DNA from: Allomyces arbusculus | Taxonomy: Eukaryota > Blastocladiomycota > Blastocladiomycetes > Blastocladiales > Blastocladiaceae | Length of the DNA stretch: 64,000 nt | Assembly (NCBI GenBank): GCA_027604705.1 | Contig: JADHYV010000011.1 | Location: 372,001-436,000, forward strand | Direction of reading: 5' to 3' | In this document: positions 42,855 to 53,099 of the stretch, piece by piece | Position numbering within the stretch: the stretch's first letter is position 1 | Layout: each line of letters opens with the position of its first letter | Program-made: the position numbers and the translations under genes | The notes under the pieces: generated by a model | What the model saw: only the letters and a program-made list of their open reading frames with translations | What the model was told of the DNA's origin: nothing | Database searches by the model: none

Positions 42855-44600
42855 TCACAGCACACGCCCGCCATCCACACTCATCCGATCCGCATGCGCA
42901 TGCTCGCCACCGCCACGCCACCCAGGCACGGACCACTCAGTCGGACTCGCCGACGCCGACATCCGCGGCCTGCCAGCCGGGTACGCCGGGCACTCCCAGA
43001 ACGTTTCCGGTGGCGACCGGACCCCCACCGGTATCGCGGCCGGACGCGCGCAGTACCCCGCCGGCGGTGGCGGAACCGGGTACCCGTGATGGTGCGGCGG
43101 AGGCGGCACGTAGTACGCGTAGGCGTACGGGTCAAAGAACCGGTAGGGCGGCGGCGTGTGCGGGAGATCGTGTTCGACAGGGGACCCGGGGTACCCGTGG
43201 TGATCAGGCGCGCGGCGCGGCGGGCGCATCGTCGCGGGACGTGGTGGGTGTGCGACGTCGTACCCGTCGTGCGGCGACGGTGGAGGCACGCCGTACGCGC
43301 CGGCAGGGTACGGAGCGTAGGACGGCGGGTAAGCGTACCCGCGTGCTGCCGAGGCCGCGCGCGCAGCGGCAGCAGTCGTCGCATGCGACCGTGGCGGCAG
43401 AGGCGGTGGCAGCCAATACGGGTGTGCGGCCCATGCGTCGCGCGCGGGTGGATACGGCCACGCGCGATCACGCACAACGTCGCGGCCATCGCGCTGGTGT
43501 GGGCTAGTGCGGTGCGCGTCGGCGGCAGTCGCGACAGCGGGCGGCGAATGGCTTGCGTGCGTGCACGAGCTCGAACTCGCGCGTGGGCCGGAACCGCATG
43601 GCAGTGCGGGTGCCGCAGGCCACGGGACGGGCGGGTCGACGGGGCCGCGGTGCTGTTTAGCTGCCGCGGGAGCCGGTGCAGCGCGTGGTGCGTTGGTGGG
43701 AGCTGGTGGCTGGGTGGTAGTGGCAGGAGGTGTGGGGCGTGACGCCGGTCCAGCACTGTCCAAGGACGCGGAACCTGATCCCGAGCCCGTGTGAGGCACA
43801 ACGGGCGCTGCGGCCGAATTCGTCGGTGCGGTACCAGCAGGTGCGTTTTCAGGTTCGGTGAGCGGCATGCGCGGCGCCCGAGCGCGTGCGCCGTGCGGCT
43901 TGTAAGCACGCGGCAACGACGCGAAGTCGATGAGCGGGCCCTTGGACCGGCGCGACCGACGTGTCGTGAGTACACGCCACTTGTCCTTGAGGTCGACTGA
44001 TCACATAGGGTTGGGGGTGGGTTCACCGGTCAGTCCCTGGCCCCACGAGTGGTGCGCCGCACCGCTGTCGGCACCGCTCACCGCGCAAGCAACGCTCTAC
44101 GTTGCTGCCTTCGCCCCCCTTCACCGTGCGCGCTTCACTTTGGCAGTAACGTTGCGCGCGCTTCGGACAAGTGTCGAGAAGCCTGCCGCGAAAACGAAGG
44201 GGTCGTGGAGAGCTAACGTACCCGACGTGCGTCGCGCGTCAAAGGCCAGGTCGGGGTCCGACAGAATGCTGACCCACCCACCAATGCCGTACTTCTTGAC
44301 GCCTTGGAGAAGGGCCTCGACCTCGATCTCGGTCCATGGCTTCCGTTGCCGCGGCCGTGCTTGCGTCCCCACGGCGGGAATCGTCGCGTCGTTGTTGCTG
44401 GTGTTGGTAGTGTTGTCGGAGGTGCCCATGGCCGGCGGGTTTGCAAGCGTGCCAGGTGCACTCCCACTGCCTGTGCTAGCACTGCTCATCCCCGAAAGAC
44501 TGCTCGTGGGCACGGCGCGGGACCGGGATGGCGGCGCGGCCACGGTACCCGTCGCGGCACGCGTACGGTCGGCACGGGTTGGACGTGGGGTTGGGGGCAT
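42855..44600 (-). CDS. Telobox Myb/SANT DNA-binding protein (506 aa)
   Basis: Exons 44600-44222 and 43996-42855 are joined by a 225-nt intron (GTACGT to CAG) that splits the Myb domain. The domain, about residues 86-140, starts RKPWTEIEVEALLQGVKKYG, then WVSILSDPDLAF, and ends RRTSVDLKDKWRVL. VDLKDKWR is the telobox third helix that recognises TTAGGG-type telomeric repeats in TRF-, Tbf1- and plant TRB-type proteins, so telomere or promoter binding is likely. The N-terminal 80 residues are Ser/Thr/Ala-rich. The C-terminal 330 residues are Pro/Tyr/Ala-rich and disordered, with repeated PYAYAYYVPPPP-like runs. No TRF homology dimerisation domain is visible, so it is not a canonical TRF1/2. The start ATG at 44600 follows a non-coding-like leader. 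Confidence 0.82.
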
Positions 44601-45672
44601 GGTGGGAGAGAGCCTTGTGGGTGGCGAATGAGCGTGAGAGGAACGAGTGGAGAACGGGTCAAGCGCGAGTCCTTGGGTCCCTGCCCTGGGTGCTTGAGCT
44701 TCTTGCTGGTGTCGGGCTGGAGCGAGCGGGGCGGCGAGCGAGCGTCGTCGGCCTTGAGGACGTTGGAGACGGGGGCCGTCTTGGCGTAGAACGGATGAGA
44801 CCACCGTTTGCGATCGCGAGGGCCGGGTTGCGTCTGGAAGGAGAGAGAGAAGGAGCGTGAGCGCGTCTTCCCAACGACGCGGGCATCGAGCTCGCGAGCT
44901 TTGGTCGTCGCGAGGTAGGGCACGGCCGCAACGCTGCCTACCGCGCGGCGCCCACCCAGCTCAGCTCGAAAGTGATGCGCGCCCGCCATGTGTCGCGCGT
45001 GGCCGGCATGTCTGGGTCGTTTGAGCGAGACCCGGCGGATGTGCTTAGGTCGTTGTCCCCTTGTTCCAGGGTCGCCAAGGTTACATGAAGGAAGCAGCCC
45101 TTGGGCAAGCCGTAGAATGTTCATCGACATAACGGCAGAACGCGTCCCGCAGGAGACGACCCGAGCTACCGTCGGGGTTGCGTGGCTGAACTGGCTTGAC
45201 GGGACCGCTTCCGGAGAGCGAGCGCTGAGGGTTCCCGGTGCTGCGCCGCCTGGCGAAGCGCTGTTTTGTAAGCAAAGGCACCAGCCGCCCATCCTTGCCC
45301 GCGTGCGCAGCCTCAGCACCACATCGGCAGCCAGGAACTGCGTTGCCCGATCGACACATGGCCTACAAGCAGACATTCCGGTCGCACCCGGTCGCTGCGC
45401 CACTTGTTCGAGGTCCCTTTCACCGTCAGATGCCGCGTTTTGCTCTTGTTGGTTGGTGCCCACCAGCCAGCAGCAACTCGCAACCTCTGAAAACAATATT
45501 CGAGAACCTTGAAGTCGTTCACGTCAGTTGCGTTGCAAACGGCTCGTGCAGAGAGAGTACCGCTCTGCCTCACGCCTCACCCACCGCCCTCACGCGCGCT
45601 CGCACCTGCGCCTGCCCTCCCACCCAAGCTCATTGAGGGCTAACACGGGCGAGAACGCCAGCCCCGCCACAA
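44601..45672. other. Upstream region of the telobox gene, no other gene seen
   Basis: Frames on both strands are short or Arg/Ser-rich. Nothing matches a known protein. The foldback element begins at its right end. Confidence 0.4.
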
Positions 45673-46379
45673 CTGAAGAGGGCTGCTCAGGAGTGACCCA
45701 GAGCGTTGGATCCCACCTCATCCCGTTGCTGGCGCTGGGTCTGAGCGGCTCAAAATGTGCAGATATGTGTTTGAAGTGTTGGACAAGTGACAACTAAGGT
45801 GTTCAGTGCACAATCAAAGCCTGCCCTGCAACTACAAACAAGCACATACGGCCAGGGATATATCGAGTGTGTTGGTCAGAAAGTCCGCCACGGAAAGCAC
45901 GTCTCATGGCATCGACTGATGATGCAGCCAAGGCCATGGAGGAAGTTGTTTATGGGACTGCTGATCTTGTGGCAGCACTGTGTTCAGTTCATCTGGACAA
46001 TGGCAAGCAGCCAAAGGCAAGAAAGACGAGAGGAAAGGTGCTCCTGAAGGTCATTGGCTTACAACACTCGTGCATTAGGGCGCGTTCAAGCTTCAGTGCA
46101 TGATTGCCGGCAATTCCCTTCTACACAATAAGGCAGAGTCGGCCGCGCTTTACGAGGCAGACATTCTGACCAATGCACTCGATATATCCTAGGCCAGGTG
46201 TGCGCGTTCGTTGTTGTGGGGCCGGGCTTTAACTGTGTGCTGATCACCTCATTGGTTGTCACTTGTCCAACACTTCAAGCACATCTCTACACGTCTGAGC
46301 CGCTCAGACCCGGCGCCAGCAACAGGATGAGGTGGGATCCAACGCTCTATATCACTTGTACTGGCCGGCATCTCTTCAG
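45673..46379. mobile_element. 707-bp foldback element with arms of about 210 bp
   Basis: The left arm (45673-45881) and right arm (46164-46379) are inverted copies of each other. Matching blocks include GAGCGTTGGATCCCACCTCA (45701-45720), TGAAGTGTTGGACAAGTGAC (45772-45791) and GGATATATCGAGTG (45856-45869). Mismatches and small indels are scattered, and the outermost 25 bp match less well. The 282-bp centre carries a small spliced frame. CG dinucleotides are retained, unlike the older islands, so the insertion may be younger. No target-site duplication or superfamily could be assigned. Confidence 0.75.
45906..46192 (+). CDS. Small ORF carried in the foldback element (81 aa if spliced)
   Basis: An ATG at 45906, just inside the left arm, opens a frame beginning MASTDDAAKAMEEVVYG and continuing ADLVAALCSVHLDNG. 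Unspliced it stops at 46103. Removing a 41-nt intron (46038-46078, GTGCTC to TAG) joins it in phase to GAFKLQCMIAGNSLLHNK and ends in ALDIS with a stop at 46192 in the right arm. Both parts have host-like amino-acid composition. I do not recognise the product. It could be a captured host gene fragment or an element-encoded protein. The short intron is at the lower limit for this genome. Confidence 0.35.
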
Positions 46380-46819
46380 ACGCGGTCAGCGAGACGAGCA
46401 AGCGTTAGCATCTTTTTAGTCCACTTCGACGACAGCATGGCCACAACGAGTCGGAACCACCGTGTCACTGTCATGTGCAGTCGCCTTCGACTCAAAGAGC
46501 TTCACCAACCCTCGTCTTCCTCTGCCGGACGACACCGCCTGATCCCTCCACTCACTCCCTCCACTCACGCGGGCTCACTAAGCGACGCGCGCGCGGCGCC
46601 CCATCGCGCTTTCGGCAGCTTGTCGATCAACTCAAGCGGCCCTACCAACAAGCACGCATTCCGGCCGCGCCCGATCCTTGCGCGATGCCCCTCGTTCACA
46701 AGCACTTCATCGTTGCTGCGCCAAACCTCGCAAAATCCAACAAGTAACTATGAACCCGACCGAGAAAACCTTCACAGACCCGTCCCTGCATTTGCATGGT
46801 CCAACGGCAAACCATCCCT
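46380..46819. other. Intergenic: foldback flank and HEI10 3' region
   Basis: No gene is seen. It lies between the foldback element and the stop codon of the HEI10-like gene. Confidence 0.4.
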
Positions 46820-48225
46820 TCACCCGCCGCCCGCCCCCAACACCCCACCGCTCCGCCCTGCGGCCCGCGCCGCGGTCGTCCGCACCACCGGAGCCGCGCC
46901 GTTCATGCTGCCACGCAATGTAAATGCCGGCCGCGCCGGCCCCGGCGGGGACGCGGGGGACGCGCCGCTGATCACGGGCGACGCAGTAAATGGACCGTGG
47001 TGCACGCCGCTACCGCTGCCGCTCCCGCCCCACCCCGACATCCCGTGATGGTGGTGATGGTGGTGGTGGCGCGCGTGCGGCATCCCCCCACCCGCTGGAC
47101 CGCCTGCAGCTTGCGGGATCCCTGCCGCCGGTGGTGGAGGTGGTGGCGCCGCGAATGGTGCTGGTGTCGGTGAGGGCCGTGGGGTCGCTGTGAACGCGCG
47201 GCGGCCGCTACCGGCAGGAGTCATGGACGCACGAGGCGGGCCCGCCGTCGGTATTGGTGGCGGTGGTGGGCTTGAACCTTGCGAACCGACGGCGCCTTGC
47301 GACCCGATCGGCACGGGTATGGCGGCGGTCGGTGGCGTCGGCTGGCTCGCGGCGTGCAATAGCGCGCGGCGCTTGTGCTTGTCGAGCACGACGTGCATGC
47401 GGTGCAGCTGCCGCGTCTTGTCGGCGACCAGCTCGCCGAGATCGTGCGCGCGCTTGCGGTCGCGGTCGCGGTCTTCTTCGAGGAGACGCACGCGGTCGCG
47501 CATCGCTAGACGGAAATTGCGTCGGGAGTCAGCGCGAGTGAACACCCATTTGGCGAGGATGAGCGAGAACGTACCGGCCAGCTCCTGTGCCGCTTGATGC
47601 AGCGAGACGCGTGCCTGCGTGTCGGCGTCCTTGGCCGCGGCCTCGCTCTACGCGTTGGCAAATTTGAGTCGCGTCAGCGGAACAGCGCGAGCAGTCCAAC
47701 ACCACAAATCTACACGCGTACTCGCTTGTGCATCATGTCGAGCAGCACACACTCCTGTGTGACTTGGTAGACCCAAAAGCTGAGGGCACGGCCGGCAATT
47801 TCGTGCACAACCGATGGCGGCAGTCCCGCGAGGACCGACTAGATGTTCGAGCGCGCATCGTCGCGTCAGCGGGTGACCGGATCGCGGTCGAGAACAGCGG
47901 GCGTTGGTACGCACCGCCTTGTAGTTTTCCGACGGGTTCAGGTCGGCGAGCGCAATGTCGTCCCTACACACGATGGGATGCCGTTGGGGGCGGTCGGTCA
48001 GGCGGCGCGCGATACAAACGATAGCGGCGCCAGCGGAGCGTACGGGTCCGGCAGCGGCGACTCGCACGCCGGGCACACGAGCGCCGTGGCAAAGAAGCGT
48101 GCGGCACAGTCCTCGCAAAATAGGTGCGAGCAGGTCGTGACGACGGCACGCGCGTCGGTGCCGACTGCGGGCAACGCGCGCCGGCACGCGAGTAGGTTGC
48201 ACCGTAGCGTGAGCTCTGCATCCAT
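46820..48225 (-). CDS. HEI10: HEI10/CCNB1IP1-like RING E3 ligase (368 aa)
   Basis: HEI10-family proteins mark future crossover sites on meiotic chromosomes and act as SUMO/ubiquitin ligases. Five exons: 48225-48044, 47963-47915, 47838-47722, 47647-47575 and 47505-46820. Introns are 69-80 nt, and all four joins keep the frame. The RING starts at residue 1, as in HEI10: MDAELTLRCNLLACRRALP, then TTCSHLFCEDCAARFF and CPACESPL. Next come the family-typical linker DIALADLNPSENYKA, the helix SVLAGLPPSVVHEIAGRALS, VYQVTQECVLLDMMHK, and a coiled coil (MRDRVRLLEEDRDRDRKRAH). The C-terminal third is Pro/Gly-rich with an eight-His run. The related Zip3/RNF212 proteins are possible alternatives, but the LNP...AG linker favours HEI10. 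Confidence 0.85.
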
Positions 48226-48972
48226 GGCCGCGGCCGAAGGGGTCGCGCGAAAGGCGGGCGGTGGGCGCCCGTGCGCGCGTGTGCGCGGTGGCCAATGCTG
48301 GTGCTCGAGACAGTTGGTAGTGGTCGTGCAGGGGACGCGCTGGGCACGATATGTCGGGCGCGTGCGTGCTGGTGGTGCGTGCGGTGTCCTCGGTGGTGCG
48401 AATGGTGGTGCTTGTGTGGTTGTGTCTGTCTGGGTGTGTCAGTGGGAAGAGATCGGACGAGTGATGGGGCTGGACGCGTTCGAACGACGCGCGGTTTCAC
48501 TCGCGATGTGGAACTGTCGCTGAACAAAACGAGCAGGGAGCAACCAATTCTCTTCAACGAGAAACGCAAATCAGGAAAATGAAAAGAAAAGAAGACTGCT
48601 CACCTCGCGACGGCCGCCGCGCCGACCGCGGCACGCGCCGCCCCGTCGACGGCCCTCCCCTCCCTTCCCGCCAACCGCACTGGTGACAGGTCGGGCCGGG
48701 TCGACGCCAAACGAGACCGCGCACCGTCAGAGACACACCACTGCAGCACGCGACCATCGCCATGGACCGGCGCGCCGACAAAGGGGAAGCTGGTTGGCGA
48801 ACCGTGCCCGTGGTACACCGCGACCAAGTCGAAGCCCAGCATCGAGTGGCGTGCCGTTAGTGCGCCAGGTTCAACGCAAGCTTGGTCAGCGAAAGGAGGG
48901 AAGATGGGCGCGGTACCTTCAGCGACCACGACGGATGGACGGGTTCACGGCCGACCGGCTGGCTTGAGCAAG
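48226..48972. other. Intergenic, with an unresolved coding-like frame at 48600-48839 (minus)
   Basis: The region holds the HEI10 promoter and the SERF 3' end. On the minus strand an ATG at 48839 opens a codon-biased frame (MLGFDLVAVYHGHGSPTSFP, then VLQWCVSDGARSRL) to a stop at 48600. It may be the last exon of a gene overlapping the SERF 3' end. I recognise no family and could not link it to an upstream exon. Confidence 0.3.
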
Positions 48973-49517
48973 TTACTTCTTGGTCTTGGCCGCCATGGCC
49001 GCCGCAGCCGCTGCCTTGGCCTCGGCCTCTTTGCGCTCGAGCGCCGCCGCTTGCTTCTGCCGCATAATCTCGGCGTCGCTAGAGGGATCGTCAGGCAGGC
49101 GTAAGCACGATTCGAAGCAGTGACGTGGCCGGAAGAACCGCTCGCTCGCTCGCGCAGTACCTTTCCTGACGCTTCTTGACGCTGGTCGGCTGCAGGGAAA
49201 GAGAACAACAGAAGGGCACGCGGTCGTTTTGTGAGCCGTCTGCACCAATTTGCCGCGTGGAGGTCGGCCCTGGAAAAGCACACGCACGTCTTTGCACTTG
49301 CCCTTGTTCTGCTCCTTTTGCTTCTTGAGGTTGCGCAGCCGAGCACGTTCGCGTTCGTCGCCGCCTATTATGCGAGCCGGAGGTGCAGTTGGTCGTCGTG
49401 TTCGTGGCCGGGGTCGGTGGGGGTCGTCGCTGCACAGTTTCGTGGTCGTGCTGGACCCGCGCCGTTGCTGCCGCTGCTGCCACTCAGACTCGCTGTGCTG
49501 CGGCACGTACGGGTCAT
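48973..49517 (-). CDS. SERF/4F5-family small basic protein (72 aa)
   Basis: Four exons: 49517-49511, 49364-49288, 49189-49161 and 49078-48973. Introns are 146, 98 and 82 nt. The first coding exon is only ATGACCC. It is accepted because it rebuilds the family start exactly: MTRGDERERARLRNLKKQK, compared with the SERF consensus MTRGNQRExARxKNxKK. The rest reads GKCKD, PTSVKKRQESDAEIMRQKQA and an Ala/Lys-rich tail ending AAKTKK. SERF proteins are small disordered nucleic-acid-binding proteins that also speed amyloid formation; their cellular role is poorly known. It is divergent from kinesin-10, with 660 bp between the start codons. Confidence 0.85.
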
Positions 49518-50177
49518 GGTGTTGAATGAACTTGCAAATGCTGGGGGTGCCGCGCTCGAGCTGACGGGAAAGAAGTGAGTTCGAGAAATCGGGGGACGCT
49601 GGGTCTGCGAGAAAGATTTGTTCGCGCTAACTGTTGGAGGTCGCTTCGGGGCTCTTTCGTCGTTACCCGTGCGGGGCGAGGAACGGCCGGCGTGCCAGCG
49701 GCCGATCCGTGCGCCTCGTTTGCAGGCGCGATTTTGAGCGGCAATGCCACGTGAAGCGCGAATATATATGGCTGCAAATGAGGCTATCTGAACGTGACAT
49801 GTTCCTTCATCTGCATCAGGCGTCGTGGTCTTCGCGGTCGGCCGCTCCTTTTGTCACTGATCGCAATTTGCTCTGCTCCTTCGCGACCAACGATTCCCCA
49901 TTTCTCGCACTTGTTCTTGACACGACACTTGCTGCAAAATAATCAAACAAACCTGCAACTATCCACGCCGGCCGCGGTTCCCCGGGTCTTGGCCGCTTGG
50001 CGCTGTGACTCGACGTCGCCAAGTGATTTTAACCGTCGACACCCCAAGCATCAAGCATCGGACACCGTCGTGGCACGCTGTGCGCCTACCGAGCCGCACC
50101 GTTGGCCCGAGCGTGAACCGCCTATTTTCCTGGCCTCAGCCGCCATTCTGTCTGCTCCCCGACGGCCGTCCTCGCTC
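49518..50177. promoter_or_regulatory. Intergenic region between the SERF gene and kinesin-10
   Basis: The two genes diverge. A TATA-like AATATATATGG lies at 49761-49771. It reads equally on the other strand as CCATATATATT, so it could serve either gene. Confidence 0.4.
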
Positions 50178-52877
50178 ATGGCCGGCGCGTCCTCGTCCTC
50201 GTCCTCGTCGTCGTCGGGCGGGAAAGCGCGCCGCGTGCGCGTAGCGCTGCGTGTCCGGCCGCGCAAGCCGACCGAGCAAGACGAGTGCCTCGCGCTCGTG
50301 CCAGAGATCGCGTCCGTCCAGATCCCGGGTCGCGATGGCCAGTGGCAAGAATTCCAGTATGTTGGGCATCCCCACTCGCTAGCTCGTCGAAGACGGGCCC
50401 TGATCGTGCGCGCAAACGTTTAGGCTAGACAACGTCTACGGCCCGGAATCGACGCAGCGCGCCATTTTCGACACGAACGTGCGACCAATGCTTGACGAGG
50501 CGCTCACGGGCGTGAACGCGACCATTTTTGCCTACGGTGCGCGCGCAATGCCCCCTCACGCACCCTTACCGTGCCCACATACTGACGCGAATCTCGCGCC
50601 TAGGCATGACTGGGTCCGGTAAGACCTTTACCATCGAGGGGACCGCCGAGCACCCGGGTATCGTCATTAACACGGTGATGTACCTGCTCGCGAAACGCAC
50701 ACACTCCGACGACTTTTCCTTTTCCGTCTCGTTCTTCGAGATCTACTGCGAAAATGTCATCGACCTGCTCGCTGCCGCACGACCTACCAGTTCCGGCGCA
50801 ACGGCACCGTCCGGGAACCAGTCAGCGTCGGGCCAAGGGTCGCTGAATGGGTCCGGTTCGAAATCGCTCGACATTCGCACCGGCGAGCACGGTGAAATCC
50901 TCGTAGTCGGGCTGCAGTCGGTGACGGTGGGCGAATATGCCGATTTTCAGCGCGCCTACCGGTACGAATGTCCTTTGATGTGCTTTCTCTCGGCTTGCCG
51001 CGGCGAACTCTGACTCAATTGATTGCTCGACCTAGGAAAGCGGCCGAGAACCGGTCCGTCGCAGCGACCAACTTGAACGAGCGATCTTCCCGCTCGCACC
51101 TGGTGATTCAGATTCATCTGAAGCGTAAACGCGGTCCTGGCAAGGCCGGTTTGCGCGCGAAAATTAACCTGGTCGATTTGGCCGGCTCCGAAAACAATCG
51201 ACGCACCGGGAACAAGGGGCAGCAGCTCAAGGAGTCGGGCGCGATTAACACGTCGCTCTTCACGCTCGGCAAGGTCGTCGACGCGCTCAATGAGGGTTTG
51301 CCGCGCGTGCCCTACCGCGAGTCCAAGATGACGCGCATTTTGCAGGTATGTTCTCGCACGCGCAGGGGCCGGGTCTTTGTAGTTGCTATATTTACGTACG
51401 AATGCAACCGTACTAGGATTCGCTCGGCGGCAAGGCCTCGGCGCTGATCATTGCTAACGTGGCCGGATCCAAGCAGTTTGCCACGGAGACGCTCTCGACA
51501 CTGCAGTTTGCGACCAAGTCGCGCAAGATTGTCAATAATCCGGTCGTCAACCACGACGCGGCGCCGGCACCACCACCACCATCGACCGCGACCTCTACGG
51601 CATCATCCTCATCCGACCGGAAACGCCAGCTCGAGCAGTGGCAGCAGCAGCAGGGCAAGGCCGGCAAGCGCGCCAAGCTCCACCACCCGACGAATGGGCT
51701 CGCACCACCGACTACGACCGCGTCGCGCAAGCCCGCGATCGCGACGACCGCTGCCGCGCCGGGCATTTCGCTCGACGACATTAAGGCCTACGTCGATTCG
51801 GCCAACGAAAAGCTGCACGATAAGCTCAAGCACGAGTTTCTTGCCGAACTCGAGACCAAGCTGCCCGTTGCTGCACCTGCATCTGCACCACGACCCCCGC
51901 AGACCCCGCCGAGACACCATCTCGCGCCCAGCAACCCGATGCTCGATATGACGCCCAATACGTCGGCGACGGTCACGCGGCTCCTGCTCGATAAGGCCGA
52001 CGCTCATTTCGATGCAGGCGAGTACGCGGACGCGGCGAACAAGTACCGGTCGGCGCTCGCGTTCCGGCTCGCGTCCGAGGACCGCGCACGGTGCGCGGCG
52101 CGGATTGCGTTGTGCGGGGCAAGAGCCGCAGCACCAGCGCCGTTGGCTGAGCCCGCACGCACCACGGAGCCCGCCGCTCCCGCCACGGTGGATGCGTCGC
52201 CGGCGGTCGTGCGCAAGCGCAGGAAAGCACGACCGCCACGTGTCGTTGTGCTCGACGACGATGACGATGACCGAATGGAAGTCGATGCACCGGCATCCGC
52301 GCCACCACCACCACCACCAATACCAGCAGCATCGGCACTCGAAACCGACAGCACTGCGCTCAATTTGACGGTCCTCGCGACGGGCCCTGCGGCGCGTCGG
52401 AAACGCAAGCTGTGGAAGGGCGCGAGCCAGCTCTCTGCGGGTCTCGCATCGTTCGCGATCCCGTCCATCACCCTCAGCGACGGCGACGAACCCGACGACG
52501 ACATGGACGGCGACTACGTGCACATTCCCGAAGCGCCGCCACCTCCACGTGGACCGTCCCCGCCACCGGCATCGGCCAAGTCGCGCCATTCGGGCACCGA
52601 CCAAGTGCGTGCGGCCGTGCGCGACGCCGAGGCCGATGGGGTCGCTGACGCGCTGCTCGAGACGCTCAATTCGGGTAATGTCGAAAAGATTCACGCGTTG
52701 CCGCAGATTGGCAAGTCGCGCGCACAGCAGTTGGTCGATCATACGACGATTCATGGCCGGTTTGAGCGGATCGAGGGGGTCCTGGCGGTGCACGGGTTTG
52801 GCGTGAAGCTCGCGGTCAAGCTGGTCGAGGGGTTTCGCAAGGCGCGGGCGGCGGAGAGCAGGGGGGACGCGGCGTGA
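50178..52877 (+). CDS. KIF22: Kinesin-10 (KIF22/Kid-like) motor with C-terminal helix-hairpin-helix
   Basis: This is a chromokinesin that pushes chromosome arms along spindle microtubules. Five exons: 50178-50356, 50424-50536, 50604-50961, 51036-51345 and 51417-52877. Introns are 67-74 nt; total 806 residues. The motor domain follows a Ser run. It has [21 protein letters not shown], a P-loop read across an intron as [14 protein letters not shown] (about 97-109), switch [10 protein letters not shown] (about 231-239), switch [10 protein letters not shown] (about 262-269), [18 protein letters not shown] and [18 protein letters not shown]. The tail is Pro/Asp-rich and ends in two helix-hairpin-helix units ([35 protein letters not shown]) that bind DNA in Kid. 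Two decayed relatives lie downstream. Confidence 0.92.
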
Positions 52878-53099
52878 TTGAACATAAAAGGGCGGCTTCA
52901 TTTGCATGATCGGTGGGATCACTGTCAGGGAACTACAAGAATCCATCCACAATGTTTTAAACGGTTGGCAGACCGCGATGCTCAAATTGACCAGACAGAG
53001 AGCTCGGCTCAGAGCAAGGCATGGTCACAACAAATCTTTGGCAACATGCCACAGTCGAGTGTCCTGTGAGGTGAGTGCTATAAAGACGTGGACAACGCA

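Noticed and set aside
42747-43742. Plus-strand ORF of 331 codons behind a TATA-like sequence
   Set aside because: It is antisense to the Pro/Tyr-rich tail of the telobox protein and reads as Arg/Val-rich sequence. The TATA-like site alone is weak evidence.
44601-46819. Possible extra genes on either side of the foldback element
   Set aside because: Frames are short, disagree between strands and match nothing. No splice model improved them.
51609-52985. 458-codon frame antisense to the kinesin tail
   Set aside because: It is a shadow of the kinesin exon 5 codons; the sense strand has clear homology.
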